Source: Candidatus Nitrosopelagicus sp. (GTDB taxonomy: Archaea; Thermoproteota; Nitrososphaeria; Nitrososphaerales; Nitrosopumilaceae). From it: a stretch of 55,242 bases of DNA. A model generated the notes under the pieces. It saw only the letters and a program-made list of their open reading frames with translations, was not told the origin of the DNA and did not search any database. Positions 8,443 through 18,042 of this stretch are shown here, in pieces. The stretch lies in contig JAOLYB010000004.1 of NCBI GenBank assembly GCA_028343215.1, forward strand, positions 1 through 55,242, written 5' to 3'. The first letter of the stretch is position 1; each line of letters begins with the position of its first letter. The translations under genes and the position numbers were made by a program.

Positions 8443-9237
8443 ATGTTTGATAATCTAAAAAAAGCATTTTCTAATGTCTCTACTGGATTTAGTGAAAAGG
8501 ATCTTAACGAAAAAGATATTGAAGATGTTTTATTTGAATTAGAGATTAATTTGCTTGAATCTGATGTAGCGACTGAGGTAATTGATTCAATCAAAGATAG
8601 TTTGAAGGAAAAAATAATTGGTTCTAGAGTTGAAAAGAAAAACATACAAAATTTTGTGAAACAAAGCTTAATTGAATACATTAGTGAAACTTTTGATAAT
8701 GCTGGCCATGTTGATTTAGTGGCTAGAATAAATGAAAAAAAATCATCGAATGAACCATTCATTGTAGTATTTGTTGGAATAAATGGTACTGGGAAAACAA
8801 CATCACTTGCTAAAGTTGCAAATATGTTAAAAAATGAGAAACTGTCTGTAGTTATTGCAGCTGCAGACACTTATCGTGCAGGTGCTATTGAACAGCTTCG
8901 TGAACACACAAACAGGCTTAATCTTAAAATTATTGCACAAAACTATGGCTCAGATCCTGCTGCTGTTGCAAAAGATGCTGTTTTGTATGCTAAATCTCAC
9001 AAAGTTGATTGTGTATTAGTTGATACTGCAGGACGAATGCAGACCAGTTCTAATTTGATGGAACAGATTGCAAAGATTACCAAAGTTGTAAAGCCTGATA
9101 TGAAAATATTTGTAGGTGATTCATTAGCAGGTAATGATACTGTAAATCAAGCACGTGAATTCCATAAACAGGTAAATTTTGAATGTTCAATTTTAACAAA
9201 AAGTGATGCAATCATAAATAATTACTCTAAACGATAA
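8443..9237 (+). CDS. ftsY: Signal recognition particle receptor FtsY, C-terminally truncated
   Basis: A four-helix N domain (residues 1-95) is followed by the SRP-GTPase motifs G1 GINGTGKTT (112-120), DTYRAGA (142-148), G3 DTAGR (194-198) and G4 TKSD (252-255). Full FtsY proteins continue for about 45 residues through DA(D/R)xGGAA, the G5 region and a closing helix. Here the sequence becomes unrelated after TKSDA and stops at residue 264. No other frame continues the missing part before rpl1 starts at 9263. This is either a natural truncation, a pseudogene with a second copy elsewhere, or an assembly artefact. A complete protein would dock SRP-ribosome complexes at SecYE. Confidence 0.88.
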   Translation: MFDNLKKAFSNVSTGFSEKDLNEKDIEDVLFELEINLLESDVATEVIDSIKDSLKEKIIGSRVEKKNIQNFVKQSLIEYISETFDNAGHVDLVARINEKKSSNEPFIVVFVGINGTGKTTSLAKVANMLKNEKLSVVIAAADTYRAGAIEQLREHTNRLNLKIIAQNYGSDPAAVAKDAVLYAKSHKVDCVLVDTAGRMQTSSNLMEQIAKITKVVKPDMKIFVGDSLAGNDTVNQAREFHKQVNFECSILTKSDAIINNYSKR

Positions 9238-9262
9238 TAAGTGAGAGATTAAGGTTTTTGAC

Positions 9263-9919
9263 ATGGTAAACGAGTCTGAAATAGTTACATTAATCCAAGA
9301 AGCAAAGAAAAGTGAAAAAGAACGTAAGTTTAAAGAATCACTAGAACTTTATATCACTCTAAAAGATATAGATGTGAAAAAAGGATTTGCGTTCAACGAG
9401 GTGATTCAATTACCAAATCAAATGTCAAAACCTGCAGCAGTTTGCGTAATGGCTGAAGGAGATATGGGACTAAAAGCAAAAGATGCAAAAGCAGATGAAG
9501 TTTTAGATAACGATAGTGTCACCAAATTAGCAGAAGACAAAAGAGCTTCTAGAAAATTAATCAACAAATATGATTTCTTTTTGGCAGACACAAAACTAAT
9601 GCCTGTAGTAGGTAAATCATTGGGACAACTTTTAGGACCTAGAGGTAAAATGCCAACACCAGTTCCATTTAATGCACCTATAGAATCATTTCTAAGTAGA
9701 TTCAAAACTTCAATTAGAGTTAGAGTAAAAAATTCACTTTCAATCTCATGTAAAATAGGAGATACTACAATGGATGAACAACAAGTAGCTGCAAATGCAA
9801 TGGCAGTAATTAATAATTTAAAAACTAAATTTCCAAATGGAGATAAAAATATTAGAAAATATATGATTAAAACAACTATGGGTAAAGCAGCAAAGTTAGT
9901 GCACAAGGTGACAAAGTAA
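9263..9919 (+). CDS. rpl1: 50S ribosomal protein uL1
   Basis: The 218-residue uL1 contains the family signature (KLMPVVGKSLGQLLGPRGKMPTP, about residues 112-134) and the split two-domain arrangement. It forms the L1 stalk that helps deacylated tRNA leave the E site. It begins the rpl1-rpl10 pair. A TATA-like ATAATAAG at 9232-9239 lies about 27 nt upstream of the ATG, so rpl1 probably has its own promoter at the point where ftsY breaks off. In archaea uL1 often autoregulates its own mRNA. Confidence 0.96.
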   Translation: MVNESEIVTLIQEAKKSEKERKFKESLELYITLKDIDVKKGFAFNEVIQLPNQMSKPAAVCVMAEGDMGLKAKDAKADEVLDNDSVTKLAEDKRASRKLINKYDFFLADTKLMPVVGKSLGQLLGPRGKMPTPVPFNAPIESFLSRFKTSIRVRVKNSLSISCKIGDTTMDEQQVAANAMAVINNLKTKFPNGDKNIRKYMIKTTMGKAAKLVHKVTK

Positions 9920-9920
9920 C

Positions 9921-10787
9921 ATGCACGAGAATAGAACTACATATCCAAAAAAGAAATCACAGATGTATCAACAGCTACAAGAGCTTCCAAAAAAATATAG
10001 CGTAATGGCACTTGTTAGAATGGAAAAAGTTAGAGGTTCACAATTATTACCATTAAGAAAAAAACTTCAGGGCGAAGTTGAAGTTGTTAGTATTAAAGAT
10101 AAAGTTGCAAAACTTGCTTTTGCTAAAGCTGGAGTTACCGGCATAGACAAATTATCTGAAAAAGTGACAGGTCAATGTGTTTTCATGTTTACAAACATGT
10201 CTCCATTCAAACTTAACGTTCTATTAGGAAAGAACAAAGTTATGCTATTTGCAAGAGGTGGAGACACTGCAAGCATGGATGTCATAATTCCGCCAAAAAA
10301 TACAGGAATTGCACCAGGACCAATGTTAACTGACTTTAAAGAAAACGGAATTGCAACAAAAATTGACCAAGGTACAATCTGGATTATGAAGGAAACAATA
10401 CCTGTAAAGAAAGGAGAACCAATCTCTGAAAAACTCGCCGGACTTTTAACTAAACTAGACATTAAAGCAATTGAAGCAGGCATAGTTTTGAATGCTGCAT
10501 TAGAAGAAGGTTTAGTCTATCAACAAGAAGAGATGATTATTGATATTGAGAAATTCAGAAATGATTTGGCCCAAGCACATCAACAAGCAATCTCACTCTC
10601 AATTGAGGCAGCATATATCACTGCAGATAATATTGAACAAATCTTGTCAAAGGCAGCACAATCTGCACGCTCTGTTTCAACTGAAGCTGGATATCTAACT
10701 GAAGATACCAAAGAACAAGTATTACAAAAGGCTCATGGTCAAGCACAAGGCGTAGCCTCAAAAGCAAAAGATTACTCACCAGCATAA
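9921..10787 (+). CDS. rpl10: 50S ribosomal protein uL10 (P0)
   Basis: The 288-residue protein has the P0-like N-terminal rRNA-binding domain, an archaeal insert domain, and C-terminal helices (from about residue 215) rich in Ala and Gln that would bind uL12 dimers. The acidic MGFGLF-type tip seen in many archaeal and eukaryotic P0 proteins is absent; the protein ends SKAKDYSPA. The gap to rpl1 is 1 nt and the gap to the convergent TRIC gene is also 1 nt. It forms the stalk base with uL11 and carries uL12. Confidence 0.95.
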   Translation: MHENRTTYPKKKSQMYQQLQELPKKYSVMALVRMEKVRGSQLLPLRKKLQGEVEVVSIKDKVAKLAFAKAGVTGIDKLSEKVTGQCVFMFTNMSPFKLNVLLGKNKVMLFARGGDTASMDVIIPPKNTGIAPGPMLTDFKENGIATKIDQGTIWIMKETIPVKKGEPISEKLAGLLTKLDIKAIEAGIVLNAALEEGLVYQQEEMIIDIEKFRNDLAQAHQQAISLSIEAAYITADNIEQILSKAAQSARSVSTEAGYLTEDTKEQVLQKAHGQAQGVASKAKDYSPA

Positions 10788-10788
10788 A

Positions 10789-11424
10789 CTAACTGCTTTT
10801 TACTTTAGGTAAATTCCAATTATACTTCATTGCGACCATTCTAAGTCCAGTAGCCAATAATAATCCAGAAATAGTTCCAGCATAGACGTCATTTGTTAAA
10901 AATATCACTAAATAGAATATCGAAGCACCCAAAAAACTAGCAGAAGCATACAACTCTTTTACAAATACTATAGGAGTTTGACTAACGAATACATCACGGA
11001 GTATTCCCCCACCGATTGCGGTAAGCATGCCTGATAGTACAATAACAAGGAAGTTCATTCCAAACATGTTATAGGCAAAAGTAGCCCCAATTACGGTAAA
11101 AACTCCCAGTCCAATAGCATCAAATTTTAAAAATACATTCCAATGTTTTTTCATTTTAGAGTGTAAGAGGAAGATTATGATTGCAGATGCAACAGTAATT
11201 ATGACATATGAAGGATCAATTAGAGAATTAGGAAGAGATTTTCCAAGTATGACATCACGTATTGTCCCACCTGCAACACCAGTTATTGTTGCAAGAATCA
11301 TTATTCCAACAATGTCAGCTTTATGTTCAATAGCCTTGAATGCACCAGTTACAGCAAATGCCATCGTACCAAATAGATCTAAAACATAAATGAAAAACTC
11401 AATTGACAAAGTAGAATCTGCCAA
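10789..11424 (-). CDS. TRIC/UPF0126 (YicG-like) membrane channel protein
   Basis: The 211-residue protein is made of hydrophobic helices (about seven) in two repeats. Each repeat has a glycine-rich membrane motif (GGTIRDVILGK near residue 54, GGGILRDVF near 139) followed by a helix, the architecture of UPF0126 proteins, which form trimeric cation channels of the TRIC type. It probably conducts monovalent cations across the cytoplasmic membrane. It sits between rpl10 and rpl12 but points against rpl10, so no role in translation should be inferred. Confidence 0.85.
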   Translation of the reverse strand: MADSTLSIEFFIYVLDLFGTMAFAVTGAFKAIEHKADIVGIMILATITGVAGGTIRDVILGKSLPNSLIDPSYVIITVASAIIIFLLHSKMKKHWNVFLKFDAIGLGVFTVIGATFAYNMFGMNFLVIVLSGMLTAIGGGILRDVFVSQTPIVFVKELYASASFLGASIFYLVIFLTNDVYAGTISGLLLATGLRMVAMKYNWNLPKVKSS

Positions 11425-11479
11425 GATAATTAGAATAAAAAATAGTTACTAATAACGTTAAGAAAGTTTTGGGCTTAAT

Positions 11480-11788
11480 TTAGCCGAATAGAGAGGATAA
11501 ACCTTCCATTGCTGCTTCTTCCTGTTTTTCACTTGGTGGCTCTGCTTTCTTTTCTTTCTTATCGTCGCCACCTGCTGCGTCTGCTGCCGGTGCTGCGGCT
11601 GCTGCAACTGCTACAGGTGCTGCTTTAATAGCGTCTTCAATGTTAACATCAGCCAATGATGCTACAAGTGCTTTGACTTGTGCTTCGTTAACTTCTGCGC
11701 CAGTTGCTTTAACTACGCTTGCAACGTTTGCTTCGTTGACTTCTTTCTCTAGTTTGTGCAACATTAAGGCAGCGTAAACATATTCCAT
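11480..11788 (-). CDS. rpl12: 50S ribosomal protein uL12 (P1)
   Basis: The 102-residue protein starts MEYVYAALMLHKLEKEVNE, the usual archaeal uL12 dimerisation domain. An Ala-rich hinge (about residues 60-75), an acidic-basic stretch (DDKKEKKAEPPSEKQEE) and a C-terminal LSSLFG tip that contacts translational GTPases follow. An in-frame extension to 11863 is open, but it would run over the TATA box and adds residues foreign to the family, so ATG 11788 is the start. It is separated from rpl1-rpl10 and transcribed on the other strand. Confidence 0.96.
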   Translation of the reverse strand: MEYVYAALMLHKLEKEVNEANVASVVKATGAEVNEAQVKALVASLADVNIEDAIKAAPVAVAAAAAPAADAAGGDDKKEKKAEPPSEKQEEAAMEGLSSLFG

Positions 11789-11810
11789 GTACGAAAAAGC
11801 CGTTAGGCAT

Positions 11811-11819
11811 AATAAAAAG
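11811..11819 (-). promoter_or_regulatory. TATA box for rpl12
   Basis: CTTTTTATT on the minus strand is centred about 27 nt upstream of ATG 11788. It excludes the longer start at 11863. Confidence 0.55.
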
Positions 11820-11835
11820 CTATCAAAAATTGTCT

Positions 11836-12351
11836 TTAGATCAGGATCTTTAGACTTCGACAAACAGAATAGAGATTTTTCTTTAATTCTTTATCATAAA
11901 GATGCTCCATTTTCTGTTTTAGGATTCTTCTGGCATGTTCTTGTTCTGAACCTTCTGGAAGAGATAATACATTATTGATTAATTCAGATAATGATTCTCT
12001 GATCCAACCATCAAAAATGGTGAAGACTTTTTTTGAGATGAATTCAACCTTGTCAGAGCCAATATCCAAGACTTCGGTAAAATTTTCATATTCAATTCTA
12101 TAGATTAATGCAAAAATACAATTTTCAGAGGTAGGATTAGTAAGAATCTCTTTTGAGCGTGGGCCTGCTTTTCCTTGAGAAACTTTATTTTTTAATCCAA
12201 CAGGATTCACAAAGAAACCATTTACACCAATTTTATTTCCGTCAACACCAGTAACTGTTCCAAATATGATATTATTGTAATCACCATCGTCTTTTCTTGA
12301 AGTGAATACAAAATCTCCTTCTTTTACTTCACCTTTTTTTCTTCCGAACAT
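11836..12351 (-). CDS. Unknown protein, 171 aa
   Basis: I do not recognise this family. The N-terminus is basic (MFGRKKGEVKEGDFVF) and is followed by short beta-type stretches (NNIIFGTVTGVDGNKIGVNGF) that could form a small barrel. A mixed alpha/beta middle and a C-terminal helical third rich in Glu, Lys and Leu (HARRILKQKMEHLYDKELKK) come next. There is no signal peptide, membrane span or metal motif. It ends 48 nt before rpl12 and may be on the same transcript. It diverges from alaS over a 75-nt region with a symmetric TATA-like CTATATTTAA near 12372. Confidence 0.75.
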   Translation of the reverse strand: MFGRKKGEVKEGDFVFTSRKDDGDYNNIIFGTVTGVDGNKIGVNGFFVNPVGLKNKVSQGKAGPRSKEILTNPTSENCIFALIYRIEYENFTEVLDIGSDKVEFISKKVFTIFDGWIRESLSELINNVLSLPEGSEQEHARRILKQKMEHLYDKELKKNLYSVCRSLKILI

Positions 12352-12426
12352 GAAATGTTTCTACATTTTTCTATATTTAACGGTTGAATCGACAGTCCTT
12401 AATATCGGCACTAGGTCAAAAATTTA

Positions 12427-15120
12427 GTGAATAAAAAAGAGATTCTTGAGAAATTTTCAGCAGACCCTCAGAGATATTATAATGTAAATCTTTTTGAAGA
12501 TCAAGGATTCGAACGTAGATCATGTAATGAGTGTGGTAGATTCTTTTGGACATTAGATTCAGAGAGAGTAAATTGTCCAGATCATTCTGATGATACGTAT
12601 TCATTCATTGGAGACCCACCTACATCAAAAAGATTTGATTACACACAATCATGGAAAGAGGTTGAATCGTTTTTTGTAAAAAATAACCACACATCAATTA
12701 ATAGATATCCAGTTGTATGCAGATGGAGAGATGATCTTTATTTTACAATTGCATCGATAGTTGATTTTCAAAGAGTTATGGGAAGTAAAGTTGTATTTGA
12801 ATTTCCTGCAAATCCACTTGTTGTTCCACAAACATGTTTAAGATTCAAGGATTTAGAAAATGTTGGAGTAACTGGTAGACACTTTTCATCATTTTGTATG
12901 ATAGGACAACATAGTATTCCAAATGAAAATGGTTACTGGAAAGATGAATGTGTTAATCTCGATTTTAATTTATTGACACAACAATTTGGAATTGCAAAAA
13001 AAGAAATTACATTTGTAGAAGATGTGTGGGAAGGAGGAGGTTCTTTTGGTTCATCATTAGAATATTTTGTAAGAGGTTTAGAACTTGGTAATGCAGTGTT
13101 TACAGAATTTCAAGGTGATCTTTCAAATTATAAAACACTTGATCAAAGAATAATCGACATGGGTGCAGGTCTTGAAAGATTTGCATGGATTACAATGGGA
13201 ACACCTACAGCGTATGATTGTTGTTTTGGACCAATTACACAGAAATTAATTCAAAAAACAGGAATAGATACGGATTCCTCAGTTCTTGTACCATATTTCA
13301 CTGAAATAGCAAAGAATTTGGAGTTGTATGATGATTTATCCCAAGTAAGGAAAAATGCTATCCAGACAACAGGGTTGTTGGATGAACAAATTAATCGCAT
13401 TATTACTCCATTAGAGGGAATTTATCTAATAATTGATCATATCAGAACACTAATCTTCGCAATTTCAGATGGTGCACTTCCTAGTAATGTGGGAGGAGGA
13501 TACAATCTTCGAATAATGCTGAGAAGAATTGTTTCAACCATGGACAGATTGAAATTAAAATTTGATTTGGATGAAATAATAGACATACAGATTGATTATT
13601 TGAAAAATACATATCCAGAATTAGAAAAAACTAGAGAAGATGTTAAAGAGATAATATCAATTGAAACGGGAAGGTATGATAGTTCAAAACAAAGAATGCA
13701 GAAAATTGTTAGTAAATTAGACAAAGAACCAAAGGTTGAAGATTTGATAACGCTTTACGAATCAGATGGAGTTACACCAGAATATCTAAAAGAAATGAAA
13801 GTGATATCAGAGATTCCATCAACATTTTATGCAAAACTTTCTGATTTGCATCAATCTAAAAAACAAAAAGAACAAGTAAACTTACCATTAGAAGGAGTTC
13901 CAGATACAGAACTTCTATTCTATGGAGATGACCCAAGAGAATTTGATGCAAAAGTTTTGAAGTCATTTGAAAATTTTGTCATTTTAGATAAAACTGCATT
14001 TTATGCAAGAGGAGGTGGTCAAGAACCAGATCATGGAGACATTGGAGGTCAAGAAATCATAGATATTACAAAACATGGAAACATTGTAGTTCATGAAATA
14101 AAAGGAAATATCCCAAAAGAAGGAGATACAGTTTCTTGTACGGTAGATGCAAAGAGAAGAGATGGAATTACAAAAAATCATACAAGTACACATATTATCA
14201 ATACTTCAGCAAGAAGTGTTCTAGGTTCATGGGTATGGCAACACTCTGCATTCAAAGAAGAAGATCATGCAAGACTTGACATTACACATCATTCTGCATT
14301 AACAAACGATGATGTTAAAAAAATTGAAGATACAGCTAACTCAATTATTGGAAAATCTATCCCAGTGAAAATAGAAAATTTTGATCGTGGTACTGCAGAA
14401 CAAAAATATGGATTTAGAATTTATCAGGGAGGAGTTGTTCCTGTAAAATCAGTCAGAATTGTATCAATAGGTGATTTAGATATAGAAGCATGTGGCGGAA
14501 CGCATGTAGTAAATACATCGGATATAGAACAGATTAAGATTACAAAAACAAAAAGGATTCAAGATGGAGTTGTAAGAATTGAATTTGTTTCAGGAGATAG
14601 TGCAAAAGAATTTGTGAAAAAGAAACAACAAGATTCAGAAAGTAAAGAAAAAGAAGTTAAATTAAAAGAACAAGAAAAAGAAAAAAGAATAGAACAAAGA
14701 CAACTTGCTAAAGAAAGAATACCAGTTATAGCAAAATCACTATTGGAATGTAAGCAAGGAGCAATTACCATAGATAACATTACAATGGAATTAGCAGATT
14801 CCGGTAAGGCAAACTTTTGTTATTCAACAAGCGACAACTATGATGATGTTTTTCATATTGGATTGGGTGAAGCTCTCTGTAAGGCAGATCCTAAATTGGT
14901 ATATTGTGGATTATTTGAGCAGGGAGAGAAGATTAGAGTAATAGTTTACGCAGGAGAAGAAATCTCAAAAGAGAAGAATGCAGGAGAGATTGTCAAGAGT
15001 ATTTCTCAAATTTTAGGAGGCGCAGGAGGAGGAAGTCCAAAATTCGCTCAAGGAGGAGGAATTGAGAAATCAAAGAAAGAAGATGCAATTAAAAATGCGA
15101 AGTCCATGATTATCGAATAG
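12427..15120 (+). CDS. alaS: Alanine--tRNA ligase, archaeal type
   Basis: The 897-residue enzyme has the archaeal AlaRS N-terminus with its zinc-knuckle-like C(N)EC...C segment (residues 34-50). The class II catalytic core, the editing domain with HTSTH near residue 583 and its CGGTH partner near 690, a coiled-coil stretch (about 720-765) and the C-Ala domain with a GGxGGG-rich end follow. It charges tRNA-Ala and clears Ser and Gly mischarging. It starts at GTG 12427, and leuS begins 9 nt after its stop, so the two synthetases form an operon. Confidence 0.97.
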   Translation: MNKKEILEKFSADPQRYYNVNLFEDQGFERRSCNECGRFFWTLDSERVNCPDHSDDTYSFIGDPPTSKRFDYTQSWKEVESFFVKNNHTSINRYPVVCRWRDDLYFTIASIVDFQRVMGSKVVFEFPANPLVVPQTCLRFKDLENVGVTGRHFSSFCMIGQHSIPNENGYWKDECVNLDFNLLTQQFGIAKKEITFVEDVWEGGGSFGSSLEYFVRGLELGNAVFTEFQGDLSNYKTLDQRIIDMGAGLERFAWITMGTPTAYDCCFGPITQKLIQKTGIDTDSSVLVPYFTEIAKNLELYDDLSQVRKNAIQTTGLLDEQINRIITPLEGIYLIIDHIRTLIFAISDGALPSNVGGGYNLRIMLRRIVSTMDRLKLKFDLDEIIDIQIDYLKNTYPELEKTREDVKEIISIETGRYDSSKQRMQKIVSKLDKEPKVEDLITLYESDGVTPEYLKEMKVISEIPSTFYAKLSDLHQSKKQKEQVNLPLEGVPDTELLFYGDDPREFDAKVLKSFENFVILDKTAFYARGGGQEPDHGDIGGQEIIDITKHGNIVVHEIKGNIPKEGDTVSCTVDAKRRDGITKNHTSTHIINTSARSVLGSWVWQHSAFKEEDHARLDITHHSALTNDDVKKIEDTANSIIGKSIPVKIENFDRGTAEQKYGFRIYQGGVVPVKSVRIVSIGDLDIEACGGTHVVNTSDIEQIKITKTKRIQDGVVRIEFVSGDSAKEFVKKKQQDSESKEKEVKLKEQEKEKRIEQRQLAKERIPVIAKSLLECKQGAITIDNITMELADSGKANFCYSTSDNYDDVFHIGLGEALCKADPKLVYCGLFEQGEKIRVIVYAGEEISKEKNAGEIVKSISQILGGAGGGSPKFAQGGGIEKSKKEDAIKNAKSMIIE

Positions 15121-15129
15121 GTAAACAAG

Positions 15130-18000
15130 ATGGAAATAAACTGGAATCAACTAGATGAAAAATGGAGAAGTAAGTGGCATGAATCTAAAGACTTCGAAAC
15201 TAATCCCAATGAAAAACCAAAAAAATTCATTACAGTTGCATACCCATATCCAAATTCACCTCAACATATAGGACATGGGCGAACATACACACTAGCTGAT
15301 GTTCATGCAAGATTTTTCAGAATGAAAGGATACAATGTATTATTTCCAATGGGATTTCATTATACAGGAACTCCAGTTCTAGGAATGGCAAAAAGAATTC
15401 AAGCAGGAGAAAAAGAGATACTTGATGGATTACGAAACGTATACCATGTTCCAGAAGATGCAATCAAAACATTTGTTGAACCAATTAAAATTGCGGACTA
15501 TTTCCATGAAGAAATAAAATCTGGAATGATAGAAATGGGTTATTCCATTGATTGGAGACGTGAATTTACAACCATAGTTCCAGGTTATCAAAAATTTATC
15601 GAGTGGCAGATTACCACTCTACGAGATAATGATAGAATTATTCAGGGTTCTCATCCAGTTGGATGGTGTCCAGTTGACCAAAATCCAGTATCACAACATG
15701 ACACAATGGGTGATGTTGAGCCAAAGATTAATGATGAAAATTATCTTGTCAAATTCAGACTAGATGAATATATATTTCCAATTACAACATTAAGACCTGA
15801 GACAATTTTTGGTATTACAAATCTCTGGGTCAATCCAAATACAATATACAAAAAAATTAAAGCAGATGATGAAAAATGGATTGTTTCACAAGAATGTGCA
15901 GAAAAATTAGAATTTTTTGGAAAAGAAATTATAATTGAAGGAGACGTTAAAGGAACAGATCTAATAGGTAAATTTGCAAAAGCACCACATACCGAACAAG
16001 AAATTCCAATTTTTGAAGCAGAGTTTGTTGAGTCAGGAATGGGAACAGGTTTGGTAATGTCAGTACCAGCACATGCACCCAAAGATTATCAAGCATTGAT
16101 GGATTTAAAAACAAAAAATCATGCTTTGGCGTCTAAAATTGAACCAATACCAATCATAGTAACAGAAGGGTACGGTAAAATTCCAGCAAAAGATGTGTGT
16201 GAAAAATTAGGAGTTACTGATCAAATAGATACAAAATTAGAAGAAGCAACTGAAGAGTTGTATCTTAAGGAATTTGTTAATGGAAAATTAAATGAAAAAT
16301 GTGGAGATTTTGTCAATGAGAAAGTGGAATTTGGACGAAACAAGATTAGAGATTGGTTAAAACATAAAAACCAATTAGAGTCATTTCCTACTCTTCAAAA
16401 TTCTCCAATTAGATGTAGATGTGGAGCAGAATGTGTTGTAAAAATCTTAAACAACCAATGGTTCCTCAATTATGGAGATGAAGAATGGAAAAAAATGGCG
16501 AGAATCTGTCTAGATAGTATGAATATTCTTCCAAATAAAATTAAAACAGAATTTCATGATGTGATTAATTGGCTACACGAGCGAGCATGTGCAAGACAAC
16601 AAGGACTTGGAACGAAACTTCCATGGGATAAAGACTGGATTGTCGAATCATTATCAGACAGTGTCATTTACATGGCATATTACACTCTATCACGATTTGT
16701 AAATGATGGAACAGTAGAAGCAGATAATCTCACCAAAGAATTCTTTGACTATATTTTCTTAGATAAGGGAAAGATAGGTGCAGTTGTGAGTTCTTCCAAT
16801 CTCAGTGAAGATATTATTAACACAATGAAAAAAGAGTTTCAGTATTTTTATCCAGTAGATGCAAGGCATTCAGGTCGTGATTTAGTACAAAATCACTTGT
16901 CATTTTTTGTTCTGAATCATGCTGCAATTTTTGAGGAAAAATTATGGCCCAAGGAAATTGTTGTTAATGGTTCTGTCATGATGGATGGAGCTAAAATGTC
17001 TAAGAGTATGGGAAATATTATTCCACTTCGTACAGCAATACGAGATCATGGTGCAGACCCAATTAGATTAGCAATAATTTCATCAGCTGAGTTACTACAA
17101 GATGCCGATTTTAATATGGAATCAGTTTCAGGAATCAAAAGCAAGTTAGAGTCGCTATTAGATGAGTGCTCCACACTAAAAAAAGGCAAAATTGATGATT
17201 TACAAACAGAAGACAAGTGGATTTTATCTAAAACTCAAAGCAAAATTGAAGAAGTTACAGAAGCTGTAGAAAAAATGAGATTGAGAGAAGCATTACATGA
17301 GATTTTATTTACATTTGAGAGTGATTTGAGCTGGTACCAAAAAAGAATTCAAGCTAAAGAAAGAAAGAATGTCTCAGGTATTCTACATCAGATTAACTCA
17401 GTCAGAGTTGCAATGCTTTCTCCATTTGCACCACATGTAGCAGAAGAGATGTGGGAAAAATTAGGAAATGTAGAACTAGTATCAAAATCATCTTGGCCAG
17501 AATATTCTTCAGATAAAGTTGATGAAAGTATAATACAATCTGAAGAATTGTTAAAATCAACTATAGAAGATATTGCAAATATTCTTAAAGTTACAAAAAT
17601 TAATCCACAAAAAATTGTAATATATGCAAATTCAGACAGTATGAAATCAAAAATTTATCGAAAAATTTTGAGTGTGATGGTAGGTGGTCAAAATAATATG
17701 GGAGTTGTGATGAAAGAATTAATTGCAGATCCTGAAACTACTGATGCTAAAAAGATGCCAGACTATGTTCAAAAAGTGATCAAAGATTTACATTCAGAAT
17801 CAGAATCAATTAAAAAAATGAAACTAGAATCAGAATCATTTAATGAAAAAGAATTTCTTTCGTCAGAATTATCTAGTATTGGACAAAAAGAGTTTGGAGT
17901 AGAGATTCAAGTGTACTCTGAATCAGATAAGGATGTTTATGATCCTAAAGGAAAAGCAAGACACGCAAGACCATACAAACCAGCAATTTTGATTGAATAA
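15130..18000 (+). CDS. leuS: Leucine--tRNA ligase, archaeal type
   Basis: The 956-residue class I synthetase has HIGH at residues 46-49 and KMSKS at 622-626. Between them is a CP1 editing domain that contains the TTLRPETIFG and GTGLVMSVPAHAP motifs needed to clear non-cognate amino acids. The anticodon-binding helical bundle and C-terminal tail follow. Size and order match archaeal/eukaryotic cytosolic LeuRS. It is the second gene of the alaS-leuS operon. Confidence 0.97.
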   Translation: MEINWNQLDEKWRSKWHESKDFETNPNEKPKKFITVAYPYPNSPQHIGHGRTYTLADVHARFFRMKGYNVLFPMGFHYTGTPVLGMAKRIQAGEKEILDGLRNVYHVPEDAIKTFVEPIKIADYFHEEIKSGMIEMGYSIDWRREFTTIVPGYQKFIEWQITTLRDNDRIIQGSHPVGWCPVDQNPVSQHDTMGDVEPKINDENYLVKFRLDEYIFPITTLRPETIFGITNLWVNPNTIYKKIKADDEKWIVSQECAEKLEFFGKEIIIEGDVKGTDLIGKFAKAPHTEQEIPIFEAEFVESGMGTGLVMSVPAHAPKDYQALMDLKTKNHALASKIEPIPIIVTEGYGKIPAKDVCEKLGVTDQIDTKLEEATEELYLKEFVNGKLNEKCGDFVNEKVEFGRNKIRDWLKHKNQLESFPTLQNSPIRCRCGAECVVKILNNQWFLNYGDEEWKKMARICLDSMNILPNKIKTEFHDVINWLHERACARQQGLGTKLPWDKDWIVESLSDSVIYMAYYTLSRFVNDGTVEADNLTKEFFDYIFLDKGKIGAVVSSSNLSEDIINTMKKEFQYFYPVDARHSGRDLVQNHLSFFVLNHAAIFEEKLWPKEIVVNGSVMMDGAKMSKSMGNIIPLRTAIRDHGADPIRLAIISSAELLQDADFNMESVSGIKSKLESLLDECSTLKKGKIDDLQTEDKWILSKTQSKIEEVTEAVEKMRLREALHEILFTFESDLSWYQKRIQAKERKNVSGILHQINSVRVAMLSPFAPHVAEEMWEKLGNVELVSKSSWPEYSSDKVDESIIQSEELLKSTIEDIANILKVTKINPQKIVIYANSDSMKSKIYRKILSVMVGGQNNMGVVMKELIADPETTDAKKMPDYVQKVIKDLHSESESIKKMKLESESFNEKEFLSSELSSIGQKEFGVEIQVYSESDKDVYDPKGKARHARPYKPAILIE

Positions 18001-18010
18001 AACTGGAATT

Positions 18011-18020
18011 GTATTTATTA
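18011..18020 (+). promoter_or_regulatory. TATA box for geranylgeranyl reductase gene
   Basis: GTATTTATTA is centred 27 nt upstream of ATG 18043. Confidence 0.5.
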
Positions 18021-18042
18021 GGTTAAGCACTAATCAGATCAA

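Noticed and set aside
9195-9262. A simple frameshift explaining the short FtsY
   Set aside because: Neither alternative frame in this stretch encodes the DAxGGAA/G5 segment, and only 25 nt remain before rpl1, so the missing part is absent rather than out of frame.
11789-11863. 25-residue N-terminal extension of uL12
   Set aside because: It covers the rpl12 TATA box, overlaps the upstream gene and has no counterpart in the uL12 family.
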